DNA of 64,000 bases from Xylophilus sp. GOD-11R (GCF_033546935.1 NZ_CP137854.1:1302001-1366000), one strand, 5' to 3'. Counted from the first letter of the stretch, positions 22,741 to 32,047 are shown. Program-made: numbers and translations. Notes: generated by a model not told the origin, from the letters alone.

Positions 22741-25185
22741 TCAGGGCGCATTGTGCTGCCAGTAATGCGGGTCGCGAACGCGTTCGCAAACAATCTGCTC
22801 GGGAAAGGCGCTGTGCCAGCGGGCCGCGCCGCAGTGCACGGTGTCGACCCAGTGGATACCCTGGTCGCGGTACCGGGCGAGCACCGATGCAGCGGGGTGG
22901 CCGAAGCGGTTGCGGTAGCCCGCCTGGGCGATGGCGTACATCGGTGCGACGGCGCGCAGCAAGGCCTGGCTCGACGAACTGCGGCTGCCGTGGTGCGGCA
23001 CCATGAGCCAGTCGGCGCGCAGGTCGGCGCCCGAGGCGACGAGCGCTTCTTCCTCGGCCTCGCCGATGTCGCCGGTAAGTAGCGCCGAGCGGCCACCGGC
23101 CTCGATGCGCAGCACGCAGCTCAGTGCATTGCTGGCGATGCCGGGGCGGTAATCGGTCGGCTGTGGATGCATAACGGTGAAGTCGACGCCGTCCCAGCGC
23201 CAGTGCTGGCCGGCTTCGCAGCGCAGGGCAGGGCGCAGCGCCTGCAGCGGATGGCCGGGCTCGATCGAACTGCGCAGCGTGGCGGCCGGGTGATGGGCGA
23301 GCAGCGCGGCGGCGCCGCCGACATGGTCGGTGTCGCGGTGGCTCAGCACCAGCGTGTCGAGCCCGGTGCCGAGCGCCTGCAGCAGGGGCACGAGCGTGCG
23401 CTGGCCGGCATCGCTGTCCGGGCCCCAGCGCGGACCGGCGTCGTAGAGCAGGGCGTGATGCGCGGTGCGCACCAGCACGGCCGATCCCTGGCCGATGTCC
23501 GCGGCGAGCAGTTCGAAATGACCAGCTGCCGGCACTTCCGAAGTCCACAGCAGTACCGGCAGCAGCGGTGCCACGCCCAGCAGCCGCATGCGCACCGGTA
23601 ATGGCATGCAGGCGATGGCGCCCCCCAGAATGGCCGTGACCGCGACCCAGACTGGTGCGGCCGGCAGCGACACGGTGGCGTTCGGCCAGGCGGCCAGCGG
23701 TTGCAGCAGCCACACCATCGCGCGCACCGCGAGGGCAGCCAGGTCCCAGAGCGGCGGGAACAGGCCGCCGAGCAGGGCGAGCGGTGTGACGACCAACGTG
23801 GTCCAGGGAATCGCCAGCAGATTCGCCGGCAGGCCCACCAGCGACACCTGTCCGAAGAGCCACAGCGACAAGGGGGTGAGTGCCACCGTCACCACCACCT
23901 GCTCGCGCAGCAGCGCGGCCGGTCGGCTCATCAGGCCGCCGCTCGCATCGGCGACGCGGTCCGCCGCCGGTCGGCTCGACGCGAACAGCACACCCACCGC
24001 GACGAAGCTCAGCCAGAAGCCGGCCTGCAGCAGGGCCCACGGATCGAAGGCCGCCGCTCCGGCGCAGGCCAGCAGCCAAACCTGCGGCCAGGGCCAGCGT
24101 CGGCCCGACATGCGCAAGGCGGCGACGATGGCCAGCATCAGCACCGTGCGCTGGGCCGGCAGTCCGCCGCCGCTGAAGGTGGCGTAGAGCGCGGCCAGCA
24201 CCACGCCGCCGGCCAGGGCCGCCTGCGGCGCCGGCACGGCCATGCACAGCCGGGCGGAGCGCCGCCACAGCCAGCCGGTGGCACCGGCTGCCAGCCAGGC
24301 GAACATGGTGACGTGCAGGCCGGAGATGGACATCAGATGCGCCACGCCGGTCGCGCGGAAGATGTCCCAGTCGCTGCGCTCGATCGCCCGCTGGTCGCCG
24401 GTGACCAATGCCGCCACCACGCCCGCCGCACGCCGGCGCGGTGTGGCGTCGTCGGCATCGTCCGCGCTCGCGCCGGCCAGCCGGACCAGGATCGCATCGC
24501 GCACCGACTGCCGCGCCCGTTCGACCGGATGGCTCCATAGACGATCCTCCAGCAGCACCGGCGGCGCGTGCCCGGTGCGCACGCTGCCCTCCGCCTGTAC
24601 GCCGGTCGACCAGGCCCAGAGCTCGTAGTCGAAACCGTGCGGATTGCGGCTGCCGTGCGGCGCCTTCAGCCGCGTTGCGAGGCGCCAGCGCTGGCCGGCG
24701 CGGATGTCGGGCAGGGCATCGCCGCCGACCGGGTCGTCGCTGTTGCCGACGGTCCACCAGCCCAGCTCGATCAGCGGCGGCGTGGGCACCGGTTGGCCGT
24801 CACGCTCGGCCGATTCGACTTCGAAGCGAAAGCGCAGGCCGGTGGCGGACGGTTGCGGCATGGCCGCGACGGTGCCGGTCAGCAGCAGGTCCTGGCCTTC
24901 GATCGCGGGGGCTATGGCCTGCGACTGGAAGGCCGCCGCGCGCAGGCCGCACAGGGCGAAGCCGCACAGCAGGGCGCCGGCCGCCGCCCGCCAGGGCCGC
25001 ATGCGGCCGTTATGGCGCACCAGCGCGATGAGCGCCGCACCCGCCAGCAGCGCGCACAGATAGCCGAGCGGCTTCCACAGCGTCGGCTGCGCCAGTTGGG
25101 CGCTGCAACCCAGCAGCCAGGCGATCAGCCACGGCGCCCAACCCGTCCGGCGCACGCTCGCTGTATTGATAGCGAATGCATACAT
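22741..25185 (-). CDS. comEC: DNA internalisation / competence protein ComEC (Rec2)
   Basis: An 814-residue polytopic inner-membrane protein that forms the channel for single-stranded DNA uptake in natural transformation. An N-terminal hydrophobic and soluble OB-like region comes first, then the Competence domain with many membrane helices (for example HLMSISGLHVTMFAWL and GGGLPAQRTVLMLAIVAAL). The C-terminal metallo-beta-lactamase domain has LVLSHRDTDHVGGAAALL and MVPHHGSRSSSSQALL. Length and order are normal for proteobacterial ComEC. It lies between the minus-strand ATP-grasp gene and the divergent transglutaminase gene. Competence cannot be judged from this gene alone. Confidence 0.95.
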   Translation of the reverse strand: MYAFAINTASVRRTGWAPWLIAWLLGCSAQLAQPTLWKPLGYLCALLAGAALIALVRHNGRMRPWRAAAGALLCGFALCGLRAAAFQSQAIAPAIEGQDLLLTGTVAAMPQPSATGLRFRFEVESAERDGQPVPTPPLIELGWWTVGNSDDPVGGDALPDIRAGQRWRLATRLKAPHGSRNPHGFDYELWAWSTGVQAEGSVRTGHAPPVLLEDRLWSHPVERARQSVRDAILVRLAGASADDADDATPRRRAAGVVAALVTGDQRAIERSDWDIFRATGVAHLMSISGLHVTMFAWLAAGATGWLWRRSARLCMAVPAPQAALAGGVVLAALYATFSGGGLPAQRTVLMLAIVAALRMSGRRWPWPQVWLLACAGAAAFDPWALLQAGFWLSFVAVGVLFASSRPAADRVADASGGLMSRPAALLREQVVVTVALTPLSLWLFGQVSLVGLPANLLAIPWTTLVVTPLALLGGLFPPLWDLAALAVRAMVWLLQPLAAWPNATVSLPAAPVWVAVTAILGGAIACMPLPVRMRLLGVAPLLPVLLWTSEVPAAGHFELLAADIGQGSAVLVRTAHHALLYDAGPRWGPDSDAGQRTLVPLLQALGTGLDTLVLSHRDTDHVGGAAALLAHHPAATLRSSIEPGHPLQALRPALRCEAGQHWRWDGVDFTVMHPQPTDYRPGIASNALSCVLRIEAGGRSALLTGDIGEAEEEALVASGADLRADWLMVPHHGSRSSSSQALLRAVAPMYAIAQAGYRNRFGHPAASVLARYRDQGIHWVDTVHCGAARWHSAFPEQIVCERVRDPHYWQHNAP

Positions 25186-25358
25186 ACGTGGAGGATAAGC
25201 GTGGCCGACAGGTCGACCCGGCGCGGTTCCGACCTTCGAAGATGCGCCACGAATACGCTGCAGGACAGCGGCCTCGCCGGGCTTGCCTCTTGCTACGATG
25301 CACGAGCGCCGCCTTCTCCTGGCGCGCCTCCCTCCACGTCAGCAAAGCCCATCCGCGC

Positions 25359-28300
25359 ATGTCCATCCACGCAGCTCTGCACCACGTCACCCATTACAAA
25401 TACGACCGTCCGGTTCTGCTGGGTCCTCAGGTCGTCCGGCTGCGGCCCGCGCCGCACTGCCGCAGCAACGTGATCTCGTATTCGCTGCGCATCGAGCCGA
25501 CCGACCACTTCGTCAACTGGCAGCAGGACCCGTTCTCCAACTACCTGGCGCGGCTGGTGATTCCGGAGAAGACGCGCGAGTTCAAGGTCACCGTCGATCT
25601 CGTCGTGGAGATGGCGGTCTACAACCCCTTCGACTTCTTCCTGGAGCCCGAAGCCGAGCAGTTCCCCTTCCGCTACGCGCCCAAGATCGCGCAGGAGCTC
25701 GCGCCCTATCTGGTGCCCGAGCCGGCGACGCCACTGGTCACCCAATACCTGAAGAAGATCGACCGCACCGAGCGCGCCACCATCGACTTCCTGGTGGCGC
25801 TCAACCAGCAGGTGCAGGGCGATGTGCGCTACCTCATCCGCATGGAGCCCGGCGTGCAGACGCCCGAGGAAACGCTGGAGAAAGCCTGTGGCTCCTGCCG
25901 CGACTCGACCTGGCTGCTGGTCAACCTGATGCGCCACATGGGCCTGGCCGCGCGCTTCGTCTCCGGCTATCTGATCCAGCTCACGCCCGACGTGAAGTCG
26001 CTCGACGGCCCGAGCGGCACCGAGATCGACTTCACCGACCTGCACGCCTGGTGCGAGGTCTACCTGCCGGGCGCCGGCTGGGTCGGCCTGGACCCGACCT
26101 CGGGCCTCTTCGCCGGCGAGGGCCACATTCCGCTGGCCTGCACGCCCACGCCAGGCAGCGCGGCGCCGATCGAAGGCGCGCTGATGGAGCGCGCCGAAGT
26201 CGAGTTCCGCCACGAGATGACGGTCAGCCGGGTGCACGAATCGCCCCGCGTGACGCTGCCCTACACCGACACCCAATGGCACGACGTGCTGTCGCTCGGC
26301 GACGCGGTCGACGCCGAACTGCGCGCCCAGGACGTGCGCCTGACCATGGGCGGCGAGCCCACCTTCGTCGCCATCGAGAACCGTGACGCCCCCGAGTGGA
26401 ACACCGCCGCCATGGGGCCGACCAAGCGCAAGCGCGCGACCGACCTGGTCGAGAAATTACGCGCCGAGTACGCACCCGGCGGCTTCCTGCACACCGGGCA
26501 AGGCAAGTGGTACCCCGGCGAGCAGCTGCCGCGCTGGGCCATGGGCATCTACTGGCGCACCGACGGCCAGCCCTGCTGGACCGACCAATCGTTGCTGGCC
26601 GACGAGCGCGAGCCGCAAACCTATACGGCCGACGATGCCGAACGCTTCGTGCGCCGGCTTACCGCCGAGCTCGGCCTGAAGGACGAGTTCGTCGAGCCGG
26701 CCTACGAGGACACCTTCTATTACCTGTGGCGCGAGCGCCGCCTGCCGATCAACGTCGACGTGCTCGACGCCCGCATCTCCGACGAGCTGGAGCGCGAACG
26801 CCTGCGCCGCGTGTTCGACAAGGGGCTGTCGGCGGTCACCGGCTGGCTGCTGCCGCTGCAGGCCGCGCCCCGCATCGACGCCGAGCGCCCGGACGAACCC
26901 ATCGCCGCCGCGGAAGGTGCCGTCTGGGCCACCGGCCCGTGGTTCATCCGTGACGGCGTGCTGCGGCTGCTGCCGGGCGATTCGCCCATGGGCTACCGCC
27001 TGCCGCTCGACTCGCTGCCGTGGATGCGCGAGGAAGACATTCCCTATGTCATCGACCTCGACCCGAGCGCGCCCCGGCGCCCGCTGCCGGCCAGCATCCA
27101 GTCGCAGGCCAAGCCCGAGCCCGCAGCCGAGGCCAGTGGTGCTGTCGAAGCGGTGAGCGTGGCAGTGACACGGGTGCCCGAGCGCTTCGAATCGGCGAGC
27201 TGGACCACCCGCACCGGCCTGTGCGTGGAAGTGCGCGACCCGTCCATCGCCAACGGACCTGAAGCCGAGGCCGAAGCCCGCAAGAAGGCCGACAAGGACG
27301 GCCGCAAGTTCGGCATGCTGTATGTGTTCATGCCGCCGATGGCGCACCTGGAGGACTACCTCTCGCTGCTCTCGGCCGTCGAGGCCACGGCCGCCGCGCT
27401 CCAGATGAAGATCGTGGTCGAGGGCTATGCGCCGCCGCGCGATCCGCGCATCCAGCTGCTGGCCGTCACGCCCGACCCGGGCGTGATTGAAGTCAACATC
27501 CAGCCGGTGCACAGCTGGCGCGAGCTGGTGCGCAATACCGAGTTTCTGTACGACGCCGCCTTCCGCTCGCGCCTGTCGGCCGAGAAGTTCATGACCGACG
27601 GCCGCCACACCGGCACCGGCGGCGGCAACCATTTCGTGCTCGGCGGCGCCACGCCCGACGACAGCCCGTTCCTGCGCAAGCCCGAACTGCTGGCCAGCCT
27701 GGTCATGTACTGGCACAACCACCCCTCGCTCAGCTATCTGTTCTCGGGCATGTTCGTCGGCCCGACCAGCCAGTCGCCGCGGGTGGACGAGGCGCGCAAC
27801 GACCAGGTCTATGAACTCGAGATCGCGGTGCAGCAGATACGCGCCGCGCGCGTGAAATACGGCGAGGCGATGGCGCCGTGGATGGTCGACCGCACCTTGC
27901 GCAACATCCTGATCGACATCACCGGCAACACCCACCGCGCCGAGTTCTGCATCGACAAGCTGTACTCGCCGGACTCGGTCACCGGCCGTCTCGGCCTGCT
28001 GGAGCTTCGCGCCTTCGAGATGCCACCGCATCCCCGCATGAGCGTGGTGCAGCAGCTGCTGCTGCGTGCGTTGGTGGCGCGTTTCTGGAAGAAGCCCTAC
28101 GAAGCGCCCATCGCGCGCTGGGGCACCACGCTGCACGACAAGTTCATGCTGCCGGGCTTTCTGCAGGCCGACTTCGAGGACGTGATCGAGGAAATGCGCT
28201 CGGCGGGTTACGCCTTCGATGCGGCCTGGTTCGCGCCGCATTTCGAGTTCCGCTTCCCGCGCATCGGTGCGGTGGAGGCGCTGGGCATGCAGATGTCGCT

Positions 28301-28808
28301 GCGCACCGCGCTCGAGCCCTGGCACGTGATGGGCGAAGAGACCGCCGGTGGCGGCACGGTGCGTTTCGTCGATTCGTCGGTCGAGCGCATCGAGGTGCGG
28401 GTGACCGGCCTCGACGCGCACCGCCATACCGTGCTGGTCAACGGCCGGCAGGTGCCGCTGCAGCCGACCGGCACGGAGGGCGAATACATCGCGGGCGTGC
28501 GCTACAAGGCGTGGAACCCGTACTCTGCGCTGCACCCGACGATCGAGGTGCACGCACCGCTCACCTTCGACATCGTCGACGTCGCCATGAAGCGCGCCAT
28601 CGCCGGTTGCCGCTACCACGTGGCGCATCCGGGCGGCCGCAACTACACGACGCTGCCGGTCAATGCCAACGAGGCCGAGAGCCGGCGCCTGGCGCGCTTC
28701 TTCCGCACCGGGCACAGCGCCGGCGAGCTCAAGATGCCGGAGCAGCCGATCTCGGGCGTCGCGGCGAGCCGGGAGTTCCCCTGCACGCTGGATTTGCGGC
28801 GATCCTGA
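25359..28808 (+). CDS. Transglutaminase-like / DUF2126 large protein
   Basis: An 1149-residue protein. Residues 1 to about 290 form a transglutaminase-like cysteine peptidase/transferase domain with a complete triad: Cys180 in KACGSCRDSTWLL, His229 in TDLHAWCEVY and Asp245 in GLDPTSGL. The remainder is DUF2126, a large domain found fused here in many proteobacteria, with motifs such as MGGEPTFVAIENRD, TGGGNHFVLGG and GNTHRAEFCIDKLYSP. The start MSIHAALHHVTHYKYD matches the family. It belongs to the ATP-grasp / alpha-E / transglutaminase set but is on the opposite strand to the first pair, with comEC between. It is cytoplasmic (no signal peptide). Function is unproven; proteolytic or ligating action in peptide metabolism is inferred. 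Confidence 0.94.
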   Translation: MSIHAALHHVTHYKYDRPVLLGPQVVRLRPAPHCRSNVISYSLRIEPTDHFVNWQQDPFSNYLARLVIPEKTREFKVTVDLVVEMAVYNPFDFFLEPEAEQFPFRYAPKIAQELAPYLVPEPATPLVTQYLKKIDRTERATIDFLVALNQQVQGDVRYLIRMEPGVQTPEETLEKACGSCRDSTWLLVNLMRHMGLAARFVSGYLIQLTPDVKSLDGPSGTEIDFTDLHAWCEVYLPGAGWVGLDPTSGLFAGEGHIPLACTPTPGSAAPIEGALMERAEVEFRHEMTVSRVHESPRVTLPYTDTQWHDVLSLGDAVDAELRAQDVRLTMGGEPTFVAIENRDAPEWNTAAMGPTKRKRATDLVEKLRAEYAPGGFLHTGQGKWYPGEQLPRWAMGIYWRTDGQPCWTDQSLLADEREPQTYTADDAERFVRRLTAELGLKDEFVEPAYEDTFYYLWRERRLPINVDVLDARISDELERERLRRVFDKGLSAVTGWLLPLQAAPRIDAERPDEPIAAAEGAVWATGPWFIRDGVLRLLPGDSPMGYRLPLDSLPWMREEDIPYVIDLDPSAPRRPLPASIQSQAKPEPAAEASGAVEAVSVAVTRVPERFESASWTTRTGLCVEVRDPSIANGPEAEAEARKKADKDGRKFGMLYVFMPPMAHLEDYLSLLSAVEATAAALQMKIVVEGYAPPRDPRIQLLAVTPDPGVIEVNIQPVHSWRELVRNTEFLYDAAFRSRLSAEKFMTDGRHTGTGGGNHFVLGGATPDDSPFLRKPELLASLVMYWHNHPSLSYLFSGMFVGPTSQSPRVDEARNDQVYELEIAVQQIRAARVKYGEAMAPWMVDRTLRNILIDITGNTHRAEFCIDKLYSPDSVTGRLGLLELRAFEMPPHPRMSVVQQLLLRALVARFWKKPYEAPIARWGTTLHDKFMLPGFLQADFEDVIEEMRSAGYAFDAAWFAPHFEFRFPRIGAVEALGMQMSLRTALEPWHVMGEETAGGGTVRFVDSSVERIEVRVTGLDAHRHTVLVNGRQVPLQPTGTEGEYIAGVRYKAWNPYSALHPTIEVHAPLTFDIVDVAMKRAIAGCRYHVAHPGGRNYTTLPVNANEAESRRLARFFRTGHSAGELKMPEQPISGVAASREFPCTLDLRRS

Positions 28809-28811
28809 ACC

Positions 28812-31103
28812 CTAGGACTTGACGCCCGCCCCCAGCACATAGGCGGCCGTCAGGTTCAGGTGCAGGTCGAGCGCGGCCAGCTTTCGCGCCTCGGGTGACA
28901 GCGTCTGATCGTCGCGGCGGGTCATGGCGTGCAGCGCCCGAATGCCGGCATCGTTGCAACGGCGGCGGCGTTGTTCGATGGCGCGCAGATTGGCTGCTGC
29001 ATCGGTGGGATGAAAGGCTTCGGCGATGCCGATGAATTCCATCACCGATCGTTGCAGCGGGATGTCCTGCGCCAGGTCGTGGCCGCAGGCGGCCACGAAA
29101 TCGAGCAGGACGGCCCGTGATGCGGCCAGGCGTTCGATGGCCTCTTCGGAGAAGCCCGCGGCCGCCCATTTTTCGCGGCATTGGTCCTCGAAAAACACGG
29201 TGCTGGCCTGGATGGCGTAGTTCAGCACGATGCGTTGCACTACGGCATTGCCTTCGGCGAGCGACGCGCGCGTGCTGGTGACCAGCCGGCTGAGCGCTCC
29301 TGGGTCGCGGTCGAGGTCGGACCAGGCGAACGAGGCGGCCAGATTGAAGAGTTCCATGCTGGCGTCCGCGTTGATCGCCCGGTCTTCATAGAGGTGCTGC
29401 AGCCCGGGCTTCACCCCGTCGCGCGAGCCGTGATGCGCGCTTGCATTGCGCAGGTCGCGGATCGCCGGGTGGGCGCGGTAGAACCGGCTGAAGTCGCCGT
29501 CGGTCCGGCGGGCCGCCAGTTCGTGTTTGGTGATGTCGGCGAAGACCTCGGCGGCCTGCGCTGCCTCGGCAAGCGCCTCTTCGGGCACCACCTCCACGGG
29601 CTTGAGGCCGCCGCGCTGCAGCAGGTGCCGGCGGGCCAGTGCGGTATTGCCCAGGGCCAGCGCGGCGGCGCCACCCTGCAGTGTGCTGCGCGTTTCAGGT
29701 TCCACGGACTGTCCGCCGTTGCCGGTCGCGAAGGGCCGCAATGCCAGTTGCTGCCGCAGAGCGCAGCCGTCGACGCCCTCGCCATTGCGCCGCATGCTGG
29801 TGCCGTTGCCGAAGTAGAAGACCATGCCGCTGATCAGGCAGTGCAGGTGCATCAGGTGGTGCAGCACGATGGCTTGCGGCGTGCCGGCGACACGCGCGAG
29901 GTCGCTGCCGGCGGCCATCACGGTGCGCACGCCGTGGTGCTGGAATTCGGCGACGTTGTGCATGAAGCCGTGCGCGTCCTCCACGCTTTCGACCAGCGGA
30001 ATGATCTCCGGCGCAACCCCCCGCGCGTCCAGCATGCAGCGCAGTGCATCGACCTGTTCCAGGTCGGAGAAGTCGGCGATGACGATGGAGCGGGTGTCGG
30101 GATAGCAGGCCTGCACCATCGCGATTTCGTCGAGCACTTCGTCGATCCGGGCGCGGTCCGCCGGCGCGGCGCCGGGCAGCAGGCCTGCGCCATTGATGCG
30201 CACTTCGCCCGCGAAACCGGTCAGGCCGTGTTTGTCGACCGCCAGGCTGAAAGGGCTGCCCGGGCTGTGGCTGCACAGCGTGCGGATGTCGGCTTCGATC
30301 GCGGCCAGCGAATGCTCCGGCGCGGCCAGAAAACGGCGCAGGGCGTCGGCCCGCCCGGCGGCATCGAGTTCGGGGCGGTCGAGCAGTTGCTGCAGGCCAC
30401 GGGCGATGGCGATGCCGCGCGACAGCAGCGCTTGAACCGCGTCGGTGGCGAAGAAGGGATGCCCGCTCGCCTGGTGCTGCAGCAATTTCGCATAGGTGTG
30501 GCAACAGTGCTCCACCTGCGCGGCGAACATGCGCGCATGGTCACCGAACTTCACGGTGCTGCGGTCGTTGTCGCGTGCGGCCCAGGTGCGCGGCTGCGCC
30601 TGGGCCTGCACCGCGGCACGTTCGGCGGAGGTGGCGGCGTCGGCCAGTGCGTAGGTCGATTCGATGACATGGCCGATCTGCTCCAGCGTGCGCTGGGCTT
30701 CTTCCTGCACCGTGGGTTTGCGGAATTCGCCGCTGTCGCAGGTTTGCTGCAGGCGCTGCACTGCCTGCGGGCTGAGTTCGAAGCCCGGCGGCCATGTCTC
30801 GGCCGACCAGCCCGCCTGGCCGCTCTGGAGCATATCGACGAAGCGGATGCGTTTGTCCAGGTAGCGTTCGTACTTGCCGCGCACCGAAGCGGGCGTTTCG
30901 TAGCGGTGCTCGTGGTTGCGGCGGATCTTGCCGGCGACGTCGATGTCGAACAGCTGCGAAAACGCCGAGGTGGGATGCGACGTGGTGACCGTGATGTGCA
31001 CTGACGGTTGCCCGCCGGCGGCCTTGGGCCGACCGGCAGTGCCTGTCACGACGGGAGCATGGCTGCCCTGTGTGGACGTGTTCAAAGGTGGGCTGGAGAT
31101 CAT
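28812..31103 (-). CDS. Divergent PEP-carboxylase-like protein, candidate secreted effector
   Basis: A 763-residue protein (bacterial PEP carboxylase is usually 880-930). Family motifs appear in order but altered: TSHPTS at 41-46 (family TAHPTE, catalytic His kept), RKPTVQEEA at 128-136 (kept), WAARDNDRST at 174-183 (family WxGGDRDGNP), EVRING at 300-305 (family DIRQES, Arg kept), PLVESVED at 369-376 (metal Glu kept), VMAAGSDLARVAG at 395-407 (metal Asp kept, Lys to Arg), YFGNGTSMRRNG at 430-441 (family FHGRGGSxGRGG; His to Phe and first Arg to Asn) and FAWSD at 592-596. Normal carboxylation is therefore doubtful. The first 40 residues are Ser/Thr/Pro-rich, as in type III secretion signals. 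ATG 31103 has AAGGA upstream. It lies 40 bases after the partner gene, under the same PIP box. Secretion is inferred. Confidence 0.72.
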   Translation of the reverse strand: MISSPPLNTSTQGSHAPVVTGTAGRPKAAGGQPSVHITVTTSHPTSAFSQLFDIDVAGKIRRNHEHRYETPASVRGKYERYLDKRIRFVDMLQSGQAGWSAETWPPGFELSPQAVQRLQQTCDSGEFRKPTVQEEAQRTLEQIGHVIESTYALADAATSAERAAVQAQAQPRTWAARDNDRSTVKFGDHARMFAAQVEHCCHTYAKLLQHQASGHPFFATDAVQALLSRGIAIARGLQQLLDRPELDAAGRADALRRFLAAPEHSLAAIEADIRTLCSHSPGSPFSLAVDKHGLTGFAGEVRINGAGLLPGAAPADRARIDEVLDEIAMVQACYPDTRSIVIADFSDLEQVDALRCMLDARGVAPEIIPLVESVEDAHGFMHNVAEFQHHGVRTVMAAGSDLARVAGTPQAIVLHHLMHLHCLISGMVFYFGNGTSMRRNGEGVDGCALRQQLALRPFATGNGGQSVEPETRSTLQGGAAALALGNTALARRHLLQRGGLKPVEVVPEEALAEAAQAAEVFADITKHELAARRTDGDFSRFYRAHPAIRDLRNASAHHGSRDGVKPGLQHLYEDRAINADASMELFNLAASFAWSDLDRDPGALSRLVTSTRASLAEGNAVVQRIVLNYAIQASTVFFEDQCREKWAAAGFSEEAIERLAASRAVLLDFVAACGHDLAQDIPLQRSVMEFIGIAEAFHPTDAAANLRAIEQRRRRCNDAGIRALHAMTRRDDQTLSPEARKLAALDLHLNLTAAYVLGAGVKS

Positions 31104-31143
31104 GCGGAGATTCCTTGGGTTCGGTGGAATACGACGGGGAGGG

Positions 31144-31890
31144 TCAGAGCAAGGAACTGCTGGCACCCTTTTGCCAGACCTGGTCGAGCTTGCTGAAGAA
31201 GTCCTCGCCAGGGTTCTCCACCCAGGCGCCGTTGTCGCGCACCTGGACGCCGGAGCCATGCATGAAAATCTCCAGACCGACTTCCCGGTCGTTCTCCTGG
31301 AACGCAGACAGCGGCCGTATCTCGAGCCGGTTGTTCGTCCAACGGAAATGCAGGCACTCATCCGCCGGACCCGGGGTTTGGGTCGACGCGTCGCGTTTGG
31401 CGGACCGCCAGCGGGCCCACCAGACGGAATCTGCCCGCGTTTCGCAAGGCGCGTCGGGCGCGCGCGCCCAGACCGGTACCCGTTTGTCCACCACGTCCGG
31501 CCGTACGGCGGCGGTGTACTCGTCGATGCCTTCACCTCCTAACAAGCGACCCAGCACCGCATCGACTCTGCTGCGCTTGAGCAGGTTCTGCTGATGCTCT
31601 TCCTCGGCCCTCACGCGGGCCTGCATGAAGAGCGGATCGGTACTGCGTTGCGGTACGCGGCGCGGAAGTGCGTCTAGTACGCTGCCGGAGCTTCGCCAAG
31701 GAGCAGGCGAGTCCGGTGGGCTGGGCGGTGACTCGAGCTCCGACAAATTTCCGACTTCGTCTGCGATGGCCTCGAGTTGCGCAGGGGTCTGGTTGGTCGT
31801 CATGCCTCGCATCGACGGACCGCCGCAGCCGCCTGATGGGAAAGGTGTGCCTGCTTGGGAAGGGTGGATATTTTGGAAAGGAGGGAACAC
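31144..31890 (-). CDS. Unrecognised protein, first gene of the PIP-box operon
   Basis: A 248-residue protein starting at GTG 31890; I recognise no family. The first half is Pro/Ser-rich and probably disordered (for example ELESPPSPPDSPAPWRSS), followed by a basic helical stretch (MQARVRAEEEHQQNLLKRSR). The C-terminal third, LHFRWTNNRLEIRPLSAF to the end, looks like a compact beta-rich domain. The GTG is preferred because GGGAG lies five bases upstream and the promoter's predicted transcription start falls about 30 bases before it. An in-frame ATG at 31929 would overlap the -10 element; ATG 31803 and 31812 are shorter options with weak ribosome-binding sites. It could be an effector itself or a partner of the downstream PEP-carboxylase-like protein. 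No signal peptide or membrane segment is seen. Confidence 0.65.
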   Translation of the reverse strand: MFPPFQNIHPSQAGTPFPSGGCGGPSMRGMTTNQTPAQLEAIADEVGNLSELESPPSPPDSPAPWRSSGSVLDALPRRVPQRSTDPLFMQARVRAEEEHQQNLLKRSRVDAVLGRLLGGEGIDEYTAAVRPDVVDKRVPVWARAPDAPCETRADSVWWARWRSAKRDASTQTPGPADECLHFRWTNNRLEIRPLSAFQENDREVGLEIFMHGSGVQVRDNGAWVENPGEDFFSKLDQVWQKGASSSLL

Positions 31891-31927
31891 GGTAACTCCC
31901 GGGTTTGCTGGTTGAAGAGCCAACCGC

Positions 31928-31933
31928 ATCTTC
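31928..31933 (-). promoter_or_regulatory. -10-like hexamer of the PIP-box promoter
   Basis: GAAGAT read on the minus strand, beginning after a 31-base spacer from the PIP box. Known PIP promoters carry YANNNT after 30-32 bases; this differs only at the first base (G for a pyrimidine). Confidence 0.5.
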
Positions 31934-31964
31934 AGCAGCGCCCCGGCAACGGGCCTGGCCCGAT

Positions 31965-31989
31965 CCGAAGGCCGCCGCGCCCCGCCGAA
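31965..31989 (-). promoter_or_regulatory. Plant-inducible-promoter (PIP) box
   Basis: On the minus strand the sequence is TTCGG (31989-31985), fifteen bases, then TTCGG (31969-31965). This is an exact match to the HrpX/HrpB consensus TTCGB-N15-TTCGB that controls type III secretion genes in Xanthomonas, Ralstonia and plant-pathogenic Acidovorax. It lies upstream of the two-gene operon with correct spacing to a -10-like element. Chance matches are expected about once per window of this composition, so context is what raises confidence. Confidence 0.65.
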
Positions 31990-32047
31990 ACCACATCGTC
32001 GCTGTTGGGCCGATCGGCGGCCGGGTTAATGGGACAATTGCGGGTCC

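Larger units (their letters stand above)
28812..31990 (-). other. Lower-GC two-gene islet with its own PIP-box promoter
   Basis: This stretch separates the DUF2126 gene from the ATP-grasp/alpha-E fusion. Its 3' edge is three bases from the DUF2126 stop. Hand counts of individual 60-base lines between about 31080 and 31800 give roughly 55-58 % G+C, against about 68 % in the flanks. It carries two minus-strand genes and a PIP box and nothing else recognisable; no transposase, direct repeat or tRNA was found at its ends. Horizontal acquisition is inferred from composition and from the interruption of the cluster. Confidence 0.6.

Noticed and set aside
31104..31535. N-terminal extension of the PEPC-like protein
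   Set aside because: This part overlaps the partner gene in another frame, its translation is Arg/Ser-rich without family likeness, and ATG 31103 has a proper ribosome-binding site.
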